From positions 1 through 18,224 of the forward strand of contig JBKJVQ010000150.1 in the NCBI GenBank assembly GCA_046717125.1: a stretch of 18,224 nt of DNA, read 5' to 3'. A program made the position numbers and the translations under genes. This stretch comes from JBKJVQ01 sp046717125 (lineage in GTDB: Bacteria > Pseudomonadota > Alphaproteobacteria > Rhizobiales > Methyloligellaceae). Of the stretch, positions 1-9,193 are shown one piece after another (within the stretch, counting starts at the first letter, position 1; each line of letters opens with the position of its first letter). The notes beneath the pieces are model-generated. The model saw only the letters and a program-made list of their open reading frames with translations, was not told the origin of the DNA and did no database searches.

Positions 1-2
1 GT

Positions 3-410
3 CAGAAGCACCTCGAATTCGTGCGTGGGCTGATGGCCTTGCGAAACGAGATGCCGCTGCTGCGCCGCAACTATTTCCTCCATGGCGAGGAGGTCGACGG
101 CGCTGAACACCTGAAAAACGTGACATGGTTTCGTCCCGACGGGGACGAGATGGACCCCGAAGACTGGACCGATCCCATCGCCAAGGTTGTCGGCTTGGTC
201 CTGGCTGAGGCCGACCGCGCCGTCATGCTGCTCTTCAACGCTTCCGAGTTCGACATCGAATTTGACCTGCCTCATTTCACCGGCAATGGGCATGGCTGGC
301 GACTTCTGGCCGACAGCGCCGCGGCGAAAATCCGCCCCGATGAGAAACCCGTGACAGAGGGGCCGATCACCGCGCCGTCGCGCGGTGTGCTCCTGTTCGA
401 GCGGGTGTGA
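3..410 (+). CDS. glgX: GlgX glycogen debranching enzyme, C-terminal end (5' partial)
   Basis: The frame is open from the window edge, so the gene starts upstream and only about 135 C-terminal residues are seen. They begin QKHLEFVRGLMALRNEMPLL and include RRNYFLHG, a typical C-terminal stretch of GlgX/isoamylase-type GH13_11 debranching enzymes, followed by the beta-sandwich domain C (VVGLVLAEADRAVMLLFNAS, then GWRLLADSA). The family hydrolyses alpha-1,6 branches of glycogen that has been trimmed by phosphorylase, in the cytoplasm. None of the catalytic GH13 motifs lie in the window, so the assignment rests on this end and on the treZ-malQ-treY genes that follow. The TGA stop overlaps the ATG of treZ (TGATG), which suggests translational coupling. 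The alternative is the related TreX isoamylase, which is hard to separate on this fragment. Confidence 0.85.
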   Translation, partial: QKHLEFVRGLMALRNEMPLLRRNYFLHGEEVDGAEHLKNVTWFRPDGDEMDPEDWTDPIAKVVGLVLAEADRAVMLLFNASEFDIEFDLPHFTGNGHGWRLLADSAAAKIRPDEKPVTEGPITAPSRGVLLFERV

Positions 411-2227
411 TGGCGGCGTTTTCCCATCCGAAACCCTGGGGATCGGAGATCATCGAGGGTGGCGCGCGCTTCCGTATCTGGGCGCCTTCGCAGAAGAAGA
501 TGTCGCTGGTCGTCGAGCGCGACGGCCGGACGCAGCCGATGCGCCGCGAGGCCGACGGGTGGTTCGAGATCGAGACCGACGCGGTCGCGGTCGGCGAAGG
601 CTACCGGTACGAACTCGCGGACGGCTTTCGTGTGCCGGACGCCGCGGCGCGCGCACAAGTCGGCGACGTACACGGACCGAGCCGGCTGATCGATCCATGC
701 GCTTACGACTGGAAGAGTGCGGAATGGAAGGGCCGCCCTTGGGAAGAGGCGGTGATCTACGAGCTGCACACCGGCACCTTCACGGCCGAAGGTAACTTCG
801 ACGGCGTACGGCGCAGGCTGGACGAACTCGCCGATCTCGGCGTGACCGTGATTGAGCTGATGCCGGTCGCCCAGTTTTCCGGTAATCGCGGCTGGGGCTA
901 TGACGGCGTGCTGTTCTATGCGCCGCACATCGCCTATGGCGGCCCCGATAGCCTCAAGCGACTGATCGACGAAGCGCACCAGCGCGGACTGATGATGGCG
1001 CTCGACGTCGTCTACAATCATTTCGGACCGGACGGGAACTACCTCCACGCCTACGCGAAGGAGTTTTTTCACCCCGAACGCAAGACGCCGTGGGGCGACG
1101 CCATGGCGTTCGAGACCCGCGCCGTGCGCGACTATTTCGTCCACAACGTCCTCTTTTGGCTGCAGGAATACCGTTTCGACGTGCTGCGCTTCGATGCCAT
1201 CGATGCGCTCGACTATTCGACAGAGGAGCCGATCCTCGAGGAGATGGCGCGCGCGGCCCATCTGCTGCTGGAGGACGACCGACACTTTCATCTGACGACG
1301 GAGGATGATCGCAACATCACTCGCCTGCACGAGCGCGACAGCCACGGCCGGCCGAAGCTCTTCACCGCCGAATGGAATGACGATTGGCACCATGCCACGC
1401 ACGTGCTCCTGACCGGCGAGACACACGGCTACTATGAGGACTACGCTGACAAGCCCGCTGAGCAGATCGCGCGCGGCATGGCAGAAGGCTACATCTTCCA
1501 GGGCGAAGCTTCGGTGCATCGCGACGGCGAGGCGCGCGGCGAGCCGTCGACGCACCTGCCGCCGACCTCGTTCGTGAATTTCATTCAGAACCACGACCAG
1601 ATCGGCAACCGCGCGGTTGGCGACCGGGTGACTTCACTCGCAAAACGCGAGGCGGTCGAAGCCATGCTGGCGCTGCTGCTGCTTAGCCCCCAGATTCCGC
1701 TGCTTTACATGGGCGAGGAGGACGGCGAGGAGACGCCGTTCCTGTTTTTCACCGATTTTCATGGCGAACTCGGCAAGCTCGTGCGCGAAGGGCGGCGCGA
1801 GGAATTCCGCCGGCGGATGCCGACCTTCGTCACGCAGTACGACACCGTCCCGGACCCGAACGCTGTCGAGACGTTCGAGCGCTCCAAACTGCCGTCCGGA
1901 ATTGCGGACAAACCACAGCGCGGCCCGCGCCGTGAGTTCGTGAAGAACCTGCTGAAACTGCGTCGCGAACAGATCGTCCCGCGCTTCGGCGTGATGCGCG
2001 ACTGCGGCGGGACGTATGAAATGCTGGGCGAGACTGCGTTTAGAGTGGACTGGCGGCTCGGCGACGGCACGAAGCTCACGGTCCACGCCAATGTCTCCGA
2101 CAAGGAGGCCACGATCCCGCAGGCTGCGGCTAAGGATATCCTGTTCGCGCACCCGAAGTATGCGGCTTCCTCGCTTGCATCCGGCCGCATGCCGGCCTGG
2201 TCCGTAGTGTGGATTATGAAGCCTTGA
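410..2227 (+). CDS. treZ: Malto-oligosyltrehalose trehalohydrolase TreZ
   Basis: This 605-residue GH13 enzyme cleaves maltooligosyl-trehalose to free trehalose plus a shortened maltodextrin, the last step of the TreY/TreZ pathway. Residues about 5-95 form the N-terminal E-set/CBM48-like domain (FRIWAPSQKK, then YRYEL). The catalytic barrel follows: DVVYNHFG at about 199, LRFDAID with the likely nucleophile D262, TEDDRN with the likely acid/base E298, the TreZ-typical EWNDDWHHATHVLLTGE segment, and FIQNHDQIG with D396. These are the four GH13 regions in their TreZ form, and the length is normal for the family. I chose the ATG at 410 over the GTG at 407 because it gives the usual TGATG overlap with glgX and the protein begins MAAFSHPKPWG. 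It is the second gene of the glycogen-to-trehalose operon, and malQ begins 7 bases after its stop. Confidence 0.96.
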   Translation: MAAFSHPKPWGSEIIEGGARFRIWAPSQKKMSLVVERDGRTQPMRREADGWFEIETDAVAVGEGYRYELADGFRVPDAAARAQVGDVHGPSRLIDPCAYDWKSAEWKGRPWEEAVIYELHTGTFTAEGNFDGVRRRLDELADLGVTVIELMPVAQFSGNRGWGYDGVLFYAPHIAYGGPDSLKRLIDEAHQRGLMMALDVVYNHFGPDGNYLHAYAKEFFHPERKTPWGDAMAFETRAVRDYFVHNVLFWLQEYRFDVLRFDAIDALDYSTEEPILEEMARAAHLLLEDDRHFHLTTEDDRNITRLHERDSHGRPKLFTAEWNDDWHHATHVLLTGETHGYYEDYADKPAEQIARGMAEGYIFQGEASVHRDGEARGEPSTHLPPTSFVNFIQNHDQIGNRAVGDRVTSLAKREAVEAMLALLLLSPQIPLLYMGEEDGEETPFLFFTDFHGELGKLVREGRREEFRRRMPTFVTQYDTVPDPNAVETFERSKLPSGIADKPQRGPRREFVKNLLKLRREQIVPRFGVMRDCGGTYEMLGETAFRVDWRLGDGTKLTVHANVSDKEATIPQAAAKDILFAHPKYAASSLASGRMPAWSVVWIMKP

Positions 2228-2234
2228 AGGTACG

Positions 2235-4127
2235 ATGACTGACGATTTTCACAGACTGGCCGCCGCATACGGTATCGAACCGGGCTTCCTGAACGAGCTG
2301 GGCGCCTGGATCGAAACGCCGGGCGAAGTCAAATCGAAGGTGCTGGGCACGCTCGGCGTCCCCTGCAGCTGCGATGACGACATCCGCGCGGCTTTGCAGA
2401 TTGCGCCCGAGCCGCTTCCCGGAGCGGAGGGCATCTCGATCGAGCGCGGCGCGTTCTGGCCGCCGTGGATGACCGACGGGACCGGCTGGGGGCTCTCCTG
2501 CCAGCTCTACGGCCTTACCTCGGACCGAAACTGGGGCATCGGCGATCTCGAAGATCTGGCGCGGCTGACCGAGATAGCAGGCGGACTCGGCGCGGATTTC
2601 CTCGGCATCAATCCGGTGCACGCGCTCTTCACCGCCGATCCGGAACGCATAAGCCCGTATGCGCCCTCTTCACGCCTGTTCCTCAATCCGATGATGATCG
2701 CGCCCGATAAGGTAGAGGGATACGCCAAAGTCCGTGACACTCTCGCCCCGCACGAAGCGGAGCTCGCTTCGATCCGGGCCACGAAGCTGATCGACTATCC
2801 GTCTGTGTACCGTGTAAAAATGGCAGCGTTCGAAGCACTCTATGCACGGTTCACGTCTGCGCGTGGCGACGGAGCCAAGTCGCGGCGCTTCATATTCCGC
2901 CAATTCGTGCAGGATGGCGGCGAGGCGCTACTGGCGTTCTGCCTGTACGAGACTCTGTCCGAACATTTCGTGCGGGAGGGCGGCTACGTGGCCTGGCAGA
3001 CGTGGCCGGAGGACTGTCGCGACTCAACGAGCGCCGCGTCCCGCGCATTCGCGCGCGAGCATCGGGGCCGCCTCGCCTTCCACGCCTGGCTGCAATGGAT
3101 TGCCGAGACCCAGCTCGCCGAGACGCAGGCGCGGGCGTTGGCCGCCGGCATGCGCATCGGTCTTTATCTCGATCTTGCGATCGGCGTCGCGCCCGCCGGC
3201 GCGCTGTCCGGGGGGCAGAGCCCCGCGCGCGCGCGCGCGGCGCGGGTCGGCTGCCCACCGGACATGTTCAGCGCCGAGGGCCAGAACTGGGGCCTCGTGC
3301 CCCTGTCGCCCGCTGTCATGCGCGGCGGCGAGAACGCCTTTGCGCGCGTGCTCGAAGCCAACATGCGCCATGCCGGCGCGCTGCGGCTCGACCACGTCAT
3401 GGGCATCCAGCGGCTCTATTTCATTCCGGAAACGGAGAGCGCGCAATTCGGCGCCTATGTCCGATACCCGATGAAGGAAATGCTCGAGATCGTGTCGGAC
3501 GCATCATGGAAGATGCGCTGCATCGTGGTCGGCGAAAATCTCGGCACCGTGCCGATCGGATTCAACGATGCGATGACCGGCGCGGGCCTGCTCGGCTATC
3601 GCATTCTCTATTTCACGCGCGGCGAGGGCCGGATGGCCGCGCCCGGCGAGTATCCGCGTGAGGCGATGGTCTGCGCGTCGACGCACGATCTACCGACGTT
3701 GAAGGGCTGGTGGACCGGCAGCGATATCGCCTGGCGGCTGAAGGTTGAACGCATCACGGAGGAAGAAGCGGACCTCTTTCGCAAGGACCGGGAACTGGAC
3801 AAGCAGCTCCTTCTCGTAACCTTGGCGGATGAGGGCCTGATCGATCGCCATATCGCCGACGCCGCGCGATCGGGTGACATGCCGCCGGAAATGCCCGACT
3901 GGATCGTGCTGGCCGTCCACCGCATGCTTGCGCGAACGCCGTCGCGCCTGTTCGCCGTGCAGCTCGACGATGCGCTCGGCGTCACGGAGCAGCCGAACCT
4001 GCCCGGGACCACCGACGAGCATCCGAACTGGCGGCGCAAGACGCCCGTGAAGATTGAGGCGCTGGGGACGCATGAGGGATTGCGCGTGTTGGCTGCCGCG
4101 ATTTCGGCTGAACGACCGAGATCGTGA
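2235..4127 (+). CDS. malQ: 4-alpha-glucanotransferase MalQ (amylomaltase)
   Basis: This 630-residue GH77 enzyme transfers alpha-1,4-glucan segments between chains. In this operon it would recycle short maltodextrins left by TreZ into chains long enough for TreY. Motifs seen are RNWGIGDLEDLARL, the SPYAPSSRLFLNP sugar-binding loop, GCPPDMFSAEGQNWGL, ALRLDHVMG (likely nucleophile D386), VVGENLGTVP (likely acid/base E434) and CASTHDLPTLKGWW (D485). The ATG at 2235 is preceded by GAAGG at 2226-2230. The gene ends in the GTGA overlap with treY. One oddity lies between GLYLDLAIGVAP and GCPPDMF: the loop reads AGALSGGQSPARARAARV and is encoded partly by a CG-dinucleotide run at 3224-3239, whereas MalQ homologues I recall have an Asp/Trp-containing sequence of similar length there. 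The reading frame stays open, so the enzyme is probably intact. Confidence 0.95.
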   Translation: MTDDFHRLAAAYGIEPGFLNELGAWIETPGEVKSKVLGTLGVPCSCDDDIRAALQIAPEPLPGAEGISIERGAFWPPWMTDGTGWGLSCQLYGLTSDRNWGIGDLEDLARLTEIAGGLGADFLGINPVHALFTADPERISPYAPSSRLFLNPMMIAPDKVEGYAKVRDTLAPHEAELASIRATKLIDYPSVYRVKMAAFEALYARFTSARGDGAKSRRFIFRQFVQDGGEALLAFCLYETLSEHFVREGGYVAWQTWPEDCRDSTSAASRAFAREHRGRLAFHAWLQWIAETQLAETQARALAAGMRIGLYLDLAIGVAPAGALSGGQSPARARAARVGCPPDMFSAEGQNWGLVPLSPAVMRGGENAFARVLEANMRHAGALRLDHVMGIQRLYFIPETESAQFGAYVRYPMKEMLEIVSDASWKMRCIVVGENLGTVPIGFNDAMTGAGLLGYRILYFTRGEGRMAAPGEYPREAMVCASTHDLPTLKGWWTGSDIAWRLKVERITEEEADLFRKDRELDKQLLLVTLADEGLIDRHIADAARSGDMPPEMPDWIVLAVHRMLARTPSRLFAVQLDDALGVTEQPNLPGTTDEHPNWRRKTPVKIEALGTHEGLRVLAAAISAERPRS

Positions 4128-6832
4128 CCGATCCGGTCGCCACCTACCGCATCCAGTTTCGCGAGCATATCGATTTCGCGGGCGCGGCCGGGCTCGCGCC
4201 CTATCTCGCAAAGCTTGGCGTCTCGCATCTCTATGCCTCTCCCATCTTCGCGGCTGCGCCGGGCTCGACCCATGGCTACGACGTCGCGCGTCACGACAGG
4301 ATCGATCCATCCCTCGGCAGCGAAGAAGGATTCGACCGCATGGCCGAAGCGTTGCGGAAGGAAGGCCTCTCGATCCTGCTCGACATCGTGCCGAACCATA
4401 TGGGCGCGACACCCTACAATCCGTGGTGGCGCGACGTGCTCGAATGGGGTGCGGACGGTCAGTACGCGAAGCATTTCGACATTGACTGGTCGGCCGGCAA
4501 GTTGCTCATTCCGGTACTCGGCGCGCCATATGGCAAGGCGCTCGAACGCGGCGACTTCAAGCTCCATTACGACCAGGGCGACGGCGGCATTTCGCTCGAC
4601 CATTTCGGCATGCGCCTGCCACTCAACCCACCCTCCTACGCGCGAGTCCTGCTCTTGGGCGACGACGAGCAACTCACGATGCTCGCCAACCGGTTTGCCG
4701 TTTCGACGCCCGAGACGGAAGAGGAAGTGAAGCAGGATTTGCAGCAGGCTACCGCCGATGCCGTAACGCGCAAGGCACTGGACGCCGCGCTCGCGAGGAT
4801 GGCGGAGGACCGCGAAAAGCTCCACGAGTTGCATGAGATGCAGGCTTGGCGGCTCGCTTTCTGGCGCGCGGCGCGCGAGCGGCTGACCTATCGCCGCTTC
4901 TTCGAAGTGGCCGACCTCGTTGGCGTCCGGGTCGAACAGCCGAGCGTCTTCGATGCGGCGCATCTCCTGATCCTGAGGCTGGTTATTGGCGGGCAGGTAA
5001 ACGGGCTCCGCGTCGATCACATCGACGGACTGGCCGACCCAAAGGCCTATCTCGACCGATTGCGCAGCGCTCTTGGTCCGGACGACGGGACGTGGATTTT
5101 GGTAGAAAAGATTCTAGGTCCGGACGAACAGATTCGCGCCGATTGGCCGGTCGCCGGGACGTCGGGTTACGAATTCATCCGCGATCTGGGCGGACTACTG
5201 ACCGATCCCGCCGGCGAAACGCCTCTGACCCGAGCCTACGAGGCGTTCATCGGCGAGACGCTCGAATATCGCGACATGCTGATGCGGACCAAGCGGCGCA
5301 TCCTGAGCCGCAATCTCGCCGGCGAACTCGATGTGCTTACCCAACAGGCGCTCGAGATCGCGCAAGGCGATCTGCATACGCGCGATTTTGGCGGCGATAC
5401 GCTGCGCCGGGGCATCATTGAGGTGGCGACCGCCCTGCCCGTCTATCGCACCTATGTCGATGTCGACGGTCCGCGGACTGAGGACATTGCGCTAATCGGC
5501 AAAGCGATCGCCGATGCGGCCGAGACACGCGAGATCGAGAATATCGAGGCGCTCGATTTTATCGCCCGGATATGGAAGCTCGAGCTGAGCGATCCGGAAG
5601 CGCGCGCCAAGGCGCTCGCCTTCGTCACGCGCCTGCAGCAGACGACCGGCCCGATCATGGCCAAGGCGCTCGAAGACACGCTGTTCTATGTCTACAACCG
5701 CTTGATCGGCCTGAACGAGGTCGGCGGCGAGCCGGACCATTTCGCAGCGCCGGTAGCATCGTTCCATCGCGAAATGCAGGAGCGGGTTAGGCTCCAGCCG
5801 CGCGGGCTGCTGGCGACATCGACGCACGATACGAAGCGCGGTGAGGATGCGCGCGCGCGCATCTATGCAATCTCGGAGGCCCCGGAGCTTTGGAACGCCT
5901 GTGCTCTGCGCTGGCGCGGCATGAACGAAGGCCTCCGCACCGAAGTCGATTCTGCCCCGGCCCCATCCGCCAACGACGAGTGGATGTTCTATCAGGCGCT
6001 GCTCGGAGTCTGGCCGTTCGATCTTGCGGCGGACGCCCGCGAGGGGCTGTCGACGCTCGCCGATCGCATGGCCGCCTATATGCGCAAAGCCTTACGCGAG
6101 GCAAAAGCTGTCAGCACCTGGACGTCGCCCAACGAGGATTACGAGACTGGTGTGGAGGAGTTCGTTCGCGCGGTCCTCGCCCCGGACACGAGCCGTGCAT
6201 TTTTGGAAGACTTCGCGTCGTCCATCGGACCGTTCGTCCGCGCGGGCGCTTTGAATAGTCTGACGCAGACGCTGCTGAAGATGACCGCGCCGGGCGTGCC
6301 GGACATTTATCAGGGGTCGGAGCTTTGGGATTTGAGTCTGGTCGATCCGGACAACCGCCGCGCCGTGGACTTCGGCCTACGCGAAACGCTGCTCGACAGC
6401 GTGGCGGCGCGAGAGCCGGCGGCGCTGGTATCGGACTGGCTGGACGGCGCACTGAAGCTGCGCATCCTGCGCGCAGGGCTGGCGGCCCGGCAGAAGGCTC
6501 CTGCGTTGTTCACGTCAGGCGACTATGTGCCGCTGGAGCTGGAGGGTACCCGGGCCGATCGCGTGATCGCGTTTGCGCGGCTGGCGGGCGACCGGGCCGC
6601 AATCGTCGTCGCGCCGATTCGGGCGATGCCACTTCTCGCCGACGCCGACACGCCCATGGCAACGGCCGAGGCCTGGGGCGACACGCGCGTAGTCCTGCCC
6701 GAATCCCTGCGCGGAAAAACGATGCTCGATGCGATCACCGGGGCGACCGTTGACACGCAGGAAATCATGCCGGCTGCGGAACTCCTCCGCGCATTTCCTG
6801 TCGCGTTCCTTCGCAGCGAAGAGACGACTTAA
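4124..6832 (+). CDS. treY: Malto-oligosyltrehalose synthase TreY
   Basis: This 902-residue GH13_26 enzyme isomerises the reducing-end alpha-1,4 bond of maltodextrins to alpha-1,1, giving maltooligosyl-trehalose, the substrate of TreZ. The start of the barrel is clear: ATYRIQF, LGVSHLYASPI and GSTHGYDV. Later come ILLDIVPNHM, GLRVDHIDGLADP (likely nucleophile D298), WILVEKIL (likely acid/base E328), TSTHDTKRGEDARAR (D569) and the late PGVPDIYQGSEL motif. A long helical insert lies between regions I and II, as in the family, and the length is typical or slightly above. The GTG start at 4124 overlaps the malQ TGA as GTGA, so translation is likely coupled. It is the last gene of the operon. Its stop lies 14 bases from the stop of the convergent OmpA gene, and I see no clear hairpin terminator there, only a direct repeat of TAACCGTC at about 6830-6845. 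Confidence 0.96.
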   Translation: MTDPVATYRIQFREHIDFAGAAGLAPYLAKLGVSHLYASPIFAAAPGSTHGYDVARHDRIDPSLGSEEGFDRMAEALRKEGLSILLDIVPNHMGATPYNPWWRDVLEWGADGQYAKHFDIDWSAGKLLIPVLGAPYGKALERGDFKLHYDQGDGGISLDHFGMRLPLNPPSYARVLLLGDDEQLTMLANRFAVSTPETEEEVKQDLQQATADAVTRKALDAALARMAEDREKLHELHEMQAWRLAFWRAARERLTYRRFFEVADLVGVRVEQPSVFDAAHLLILRLVIGGQVNGLRVDHIDGLADPKAYLDRLRSALGPDDGTWILVEKILGPDEQIRADWPVAGTSGYEFIRDLGGLLTDPAGETPLTRAYEAFIGETLEYRDMLMRTKRRILSRNLAGELDVLTQQALEIAQGDLHTRDFGGDTLRRGIIEVATALPVYRTYVDVDGPRTEDIALIGKAIADAAETREIENIEALDFIARIWKLELSDPEARAKALAFVTRLQQTTGPIMAKALEDTLFYVYNRLIGLNEVGGEPDHFAAPVASFHREMQERVRLQPRGLLATSTHDTKRGEDARARIYAISEAPELWNACALRWRGMNEGLRTEVDSAPAPSANDEWMFYQALLGVWPFDLAADAREGLSTLADRMAAYMRKALREAKAVSTWTSPNEDYETGVEEFVRAVLAPDTSRAFLEDFASSIGPFVRAGALNSLTQTLLKMTAPGVPDIYQGSELWDLSLVDPDNRRAVDFGLRETLLDSVAAREPAALVSDWLDGALKLRILRAGLAARQKAPALFTSGDYVPLELEGTRADRVIAFARLAGDRAAIVVAPIRAMPLLADADTPMATAEAWGDTRVVLPESLRGKTMLDAITGATVDTQEIMPAAELLRAFPVAFLRSEETT

Positions 6833-6846
6833 CCGTCTAACCGTCG

Positions 6847-9168
6847 CTATCTTCCCTGGTTCTCGCTCGTCATAAGCGGCGTGATGCGCCGGATCGAGAC
6901 CCTGCGGTTCGCCCGCTCGGGCTCAGGCGTGGGAATTTTGAGAAACTCCTCGCCATAGCCCTGCGTGACGAGATTTGCCGCGGGAATATCGAAATAGTCC
7001 GTGAGGATGATCGCTACCGATTCCGCGCGCCGATCCGACAAAGCCAAATTCGCCTCCTCCGTGCCCACGGCATCGGTATGGCCCTCGATCAGGAACACCT
7101 CGTTCGGGTTGTCCTCGATGACGCGCTGCATCGCCTCGCCGATCTTCTCCAGCCTGTCGATCTGGTCGTCCGGCACCTCCCAGGCGCCGAAATCGAAGTT
7201 GATCGCATCGAGATCGACGCGGCGAACCTTGTCACGGAGACGATCGCTGTAACGAATTTCATCCAGCGTGTAGGGCCGCTCGACGATTTCGACTGGCGGC
7301 GCCTCGAACGTCTCGTAAATGTCGTCGACCGAGGCGTCCTCGTACTCGACGATATACTCGTCGCGCGGAATCCGCGTCCGGAGCGGCGGCAGGTTCAGGT
7401 TGAGACTGAAGAACGATCCATCGTCGCGCCAGCGCCCCCCGCGCTCGTTGTCGATGATGACGAATTCGCGCCCCTGCCGGTCGCGGCGGCTGCGCCGGAC
7501 CAGCCTGCCGTTACGATCCTCGATCGTGATGATCTCGATGCCGTCATCGCCGCGATACACGCTGCGACGGCGGCCGCCGTCGATGATCTTGACGTCGACA
7601 TCCCGCGCATTGCGGCGGACTCGGAAGTCGTTGTCGTGCCGTATGATGGCGCGGTCGCCTCGGCGCTCGATCACGCGGCGGTCGCCCTCGCGGGTGATCG
7701 TCCGGTCGCCCCGACGCTCGACGCGGCGCTCGCGTTCGAGACGATCGCGCCAACGCGTGCGGTTGCCCTCGCGATCGGGGTCTCTCTGCGCTTCAGCGCG
7801 CTCCCGGCGGCGTAGGCGGCGTTCCTCGCGATCTCGGCCTTGCGCCGCATCGTCCCGCCTGTCATCCCGGCGATCCTCGGCCCGATCCCTTCGCTCCTCG
7901 CGTTCCCCGGGGCGCTCATCCCGGCGATCGCCGGCCCGGTCGCGCTGCTCCTGCCGTTCGTCGCGGAACTCCTCGGCGCGATCACGGCCGCCCTCACGGC
8001 GTTCGCGCATGCGCTCCCGCAGGCTCTCATCCCTGTCTTCGGCGCGGTCACGCTGGCGATCTTTTCTCCGCCCCTCGTCATTATCCTGACGATCTTCGGC
8101 GCGATCCCGCTGCCGATCGCCCGCGCGATCTCGATCCCGCTGGGTCTCTTCCGCCTCACGACGCCGCCCCTGCCCCTCGCGACGCTGCTTCTCCTCGGCC
8201 TCCTGCTTCCTGCGCTCCTGCTGCTCTTCGTCGGAGCTTTTCCGCTGGTTCCCCTGCTGGCGTTCCTGCTGTTCCTCAGCGCGTTTCCGCTCCTGCTGCC
8301 CATCGCGGCGCTGATTCTCTTCGGCCTCACGCCGCTGCTCGTTCTCGCGCTGCTGATTCTCGTCATCCTCGCGGCGCTGCTTCTCCTCGGCCTCCTGCTT
8401 CCTGCGCTCCTGCTGCTCTTTGTCGGAGCTTTTCCGCTGGTTCTCCTGCTGGCGTTCCTGCTGTTCCTCAGCGCGTTTCCGCTCCTGCTGCCCACGCTGC
8501 TGATTCTCTTCGGCCTCACGCCGCTGCTCCTTCTCGCGCTGCTGATTCTCGTCAGCCTCGCGGCGCTGCTTCTCCTGCCGCTCGCGCTGCTCATTCTCCT
8601 CGGCTTCGCGTCGCTGCTGCTCCTTGCGTTGCTGGTTCTCTTCCGCCTCACGCCGCTGCTGCTGCTCGCGCTTTTGGTTTTCTTCAGCTTCGCGTCGCTG
8701 TTGCTGCTCGCGTTGCTGGCTCTCTTCCGCCTCACGCCGCTGCTGCTGCTCGTGCTTTTGGTTTTCTTCAGCTTCGCGTCGCTGCTGCTGCTCGCGTTGC
8801 TGGCTCTCTTCCGCCTCACGCCGCTGCTGCTGCTCGCGTTCTTGGTTTTCTTCAGCTTTGCGCCCCTCCTCGCCTCCGCTGTCACGGTTCTCTCCGCGCC
8901 CCTCACCCCGCTCTTCACGTCGTTCCTGACGCTCGTTCCTGTCGCCCTCGCGCTTGTCCCTGCGCCGTTCGCGCTTTTTCTTGCCGTCGCCCTCATCGTC
9001 GTCGTCGCCATCATCCTCCGCGAGAATGAGCCGCCCCTCCGCTCCCTCGTCCAGCGCAAACAGGACAGACGCACGCGCGTCGAGGTCCCGCTCGCCCGCC
9101 ATCGCGCCAGCGTGGAAGGTCAGCAGCAGTGGCGCTGAGAGGATGAGAGAACGCGTTAGCTTCAACAT
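6847..9168 (-). CDS. OmpA-family protein with large charged coiled-coil repeat region (paralogue 1)
   Basis: The protein has 773 residues. A signal peptide (about 1-24, MLKLTRSLILSAPLLLTF then AGAMA) is followed by an LILAEDD segment and an Asp/Lys/Arg-rich stretch. From about residue 95 to 330 lies a Glu/Gln/Arg repeat region built on a 14-residue unit like RREAEENQQREQQQ, repeated as a 28-residue (84-base) pair, plus a 64-residue duplication. A second Arg/Asp/Glu-rich part runs to about 470. From about 475 a conserved segment (RRSVYRGDDGIEIITIED) leads to the OmpA/MotB-type domain at about 635-765, with FLIEGHTDAVGTEEANLALS and ANRRVSIRRI. This domain binds peptidoglycan in the periplasm, and no beta-barrel is present. 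GGGCGGA precedes the ATG. It lies 62 bases after paralogue 2 on the same strand and is probably co-transcribed. The function beyond envelope attachment is unknown. Confidence 0.9.
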   Translation of the reverse strand: MLKLTRSLILSAPLLLTFHAGAMAGERDLDARASVLFALDEGAEGRLILAEDDGDDDDEGDGKKKRERRRDKREGDRNERQERREERGEGRGENRDSGGEEGRKAEENQEREQQQRREAEESQQREQQQRREAEENQKHEQQQRREAEESQQREQQQRREAEENQKREQQQRREAEENQQRKEQQRREAEENEQRERQEKQRREADENQQREKEQRREAEENQQRGQQERKRAEEQQERQQENQRKSSDKEQQERRKQEAEEKQRREDDENQQRENEQRREAEENQRRDGQQERKRAEEQQERQQGNQRKSSDEEQQERRKQEAEEKQRREGQGRRREAEETQRDRDRAGDRQRDRAEDRQDNDEGRRKDRQRDRAEDRDESLRERMRERREGGRDRAEEFRDERQEQRDRAGDRRDERPGEREERRDRAEDRRDDRRDDAAQGRDREERRLRRRERAEAQRDPDREGNRTRWRDRLERERRVERRGDRTITREGDRRVIERRGDRAIIRHDNDFRVRRNARDVDVKIIDGGRRRSVYRGDDGIEIITIEDRNGRLVRRSRRDRQGREFVIIDNERGGRWRDDGSFFSLNLNLPPLRTRIPRDEYIVEYEDASVDDIYETFEAPPVEIVERPYTLDEIRYSDRLRDKVRRVDLDAINFDFGAWEVPDDQIDRLEKIGEAMQRVIEDNPNEVFLIEGHTDAVGTEEANLALSDRRAESVAIILTDYFDIPAANLVTQGYGEEFLKIPTPEPERANRRVSIRRITPLMTSENQGR
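8184..8870 (-). repeat. Tandem coding repeats in OmpA paralogue 1 (84-base and 192-base periods)
   Basis: Two repeat scales are visible. At about 8641-8870 the motif ttccgcctcacgccgctgct recurs at 8641, 8725 and 8809, exactly 84 bases (28 residues, four heptads) apart, and each unit is itself two 14-residue halves. At 8184 and 8376 a second motif (gctgcttctcctcggcctcc) starts near-identical copies of about 190 bases, 192 bases apart, which differ by a few substitutions and one 3-base indel. All units keep the reading frame. On the protein level this is a long Glu/Gln/Arg helix or coiled coil. Near-identity of copies indicates recent expansion by slippage or unequal crossing-over. Confidence 0.9.
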
Positions 9169-9193
9169 ATTCCGCCCTTCGAAAACGAGGCAA

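Noticed and set aside
272..1594. A 440-codon frame opposite treZ, and similar long frames opposite malQ, treY and the GH94 gene
   Set aside because: High GC content leaves antisense frames open. The opposite strand carries complete, motif-verified enzymes, and these frames show no recognisable domain.
6830..6849. A terminator between treY and OmpA paralogue 1
   Set aside because: Only a direct repeat of TAACCGTC is present, with no stable hairpin or T-run.
7840..9138. A 432-codon Leu-rich open frame on the + strand, looking like a membrane protein
   Set aside because: It is the antisense of the Glu/Gln/Arg repeat region: GAG/GAA/CAG codons read backwards as CTC/TTC/CTG. Its hydrophobicity is a mirror artefact, and the opposite frame has a signal peptide, RBS and an OmpA domain.
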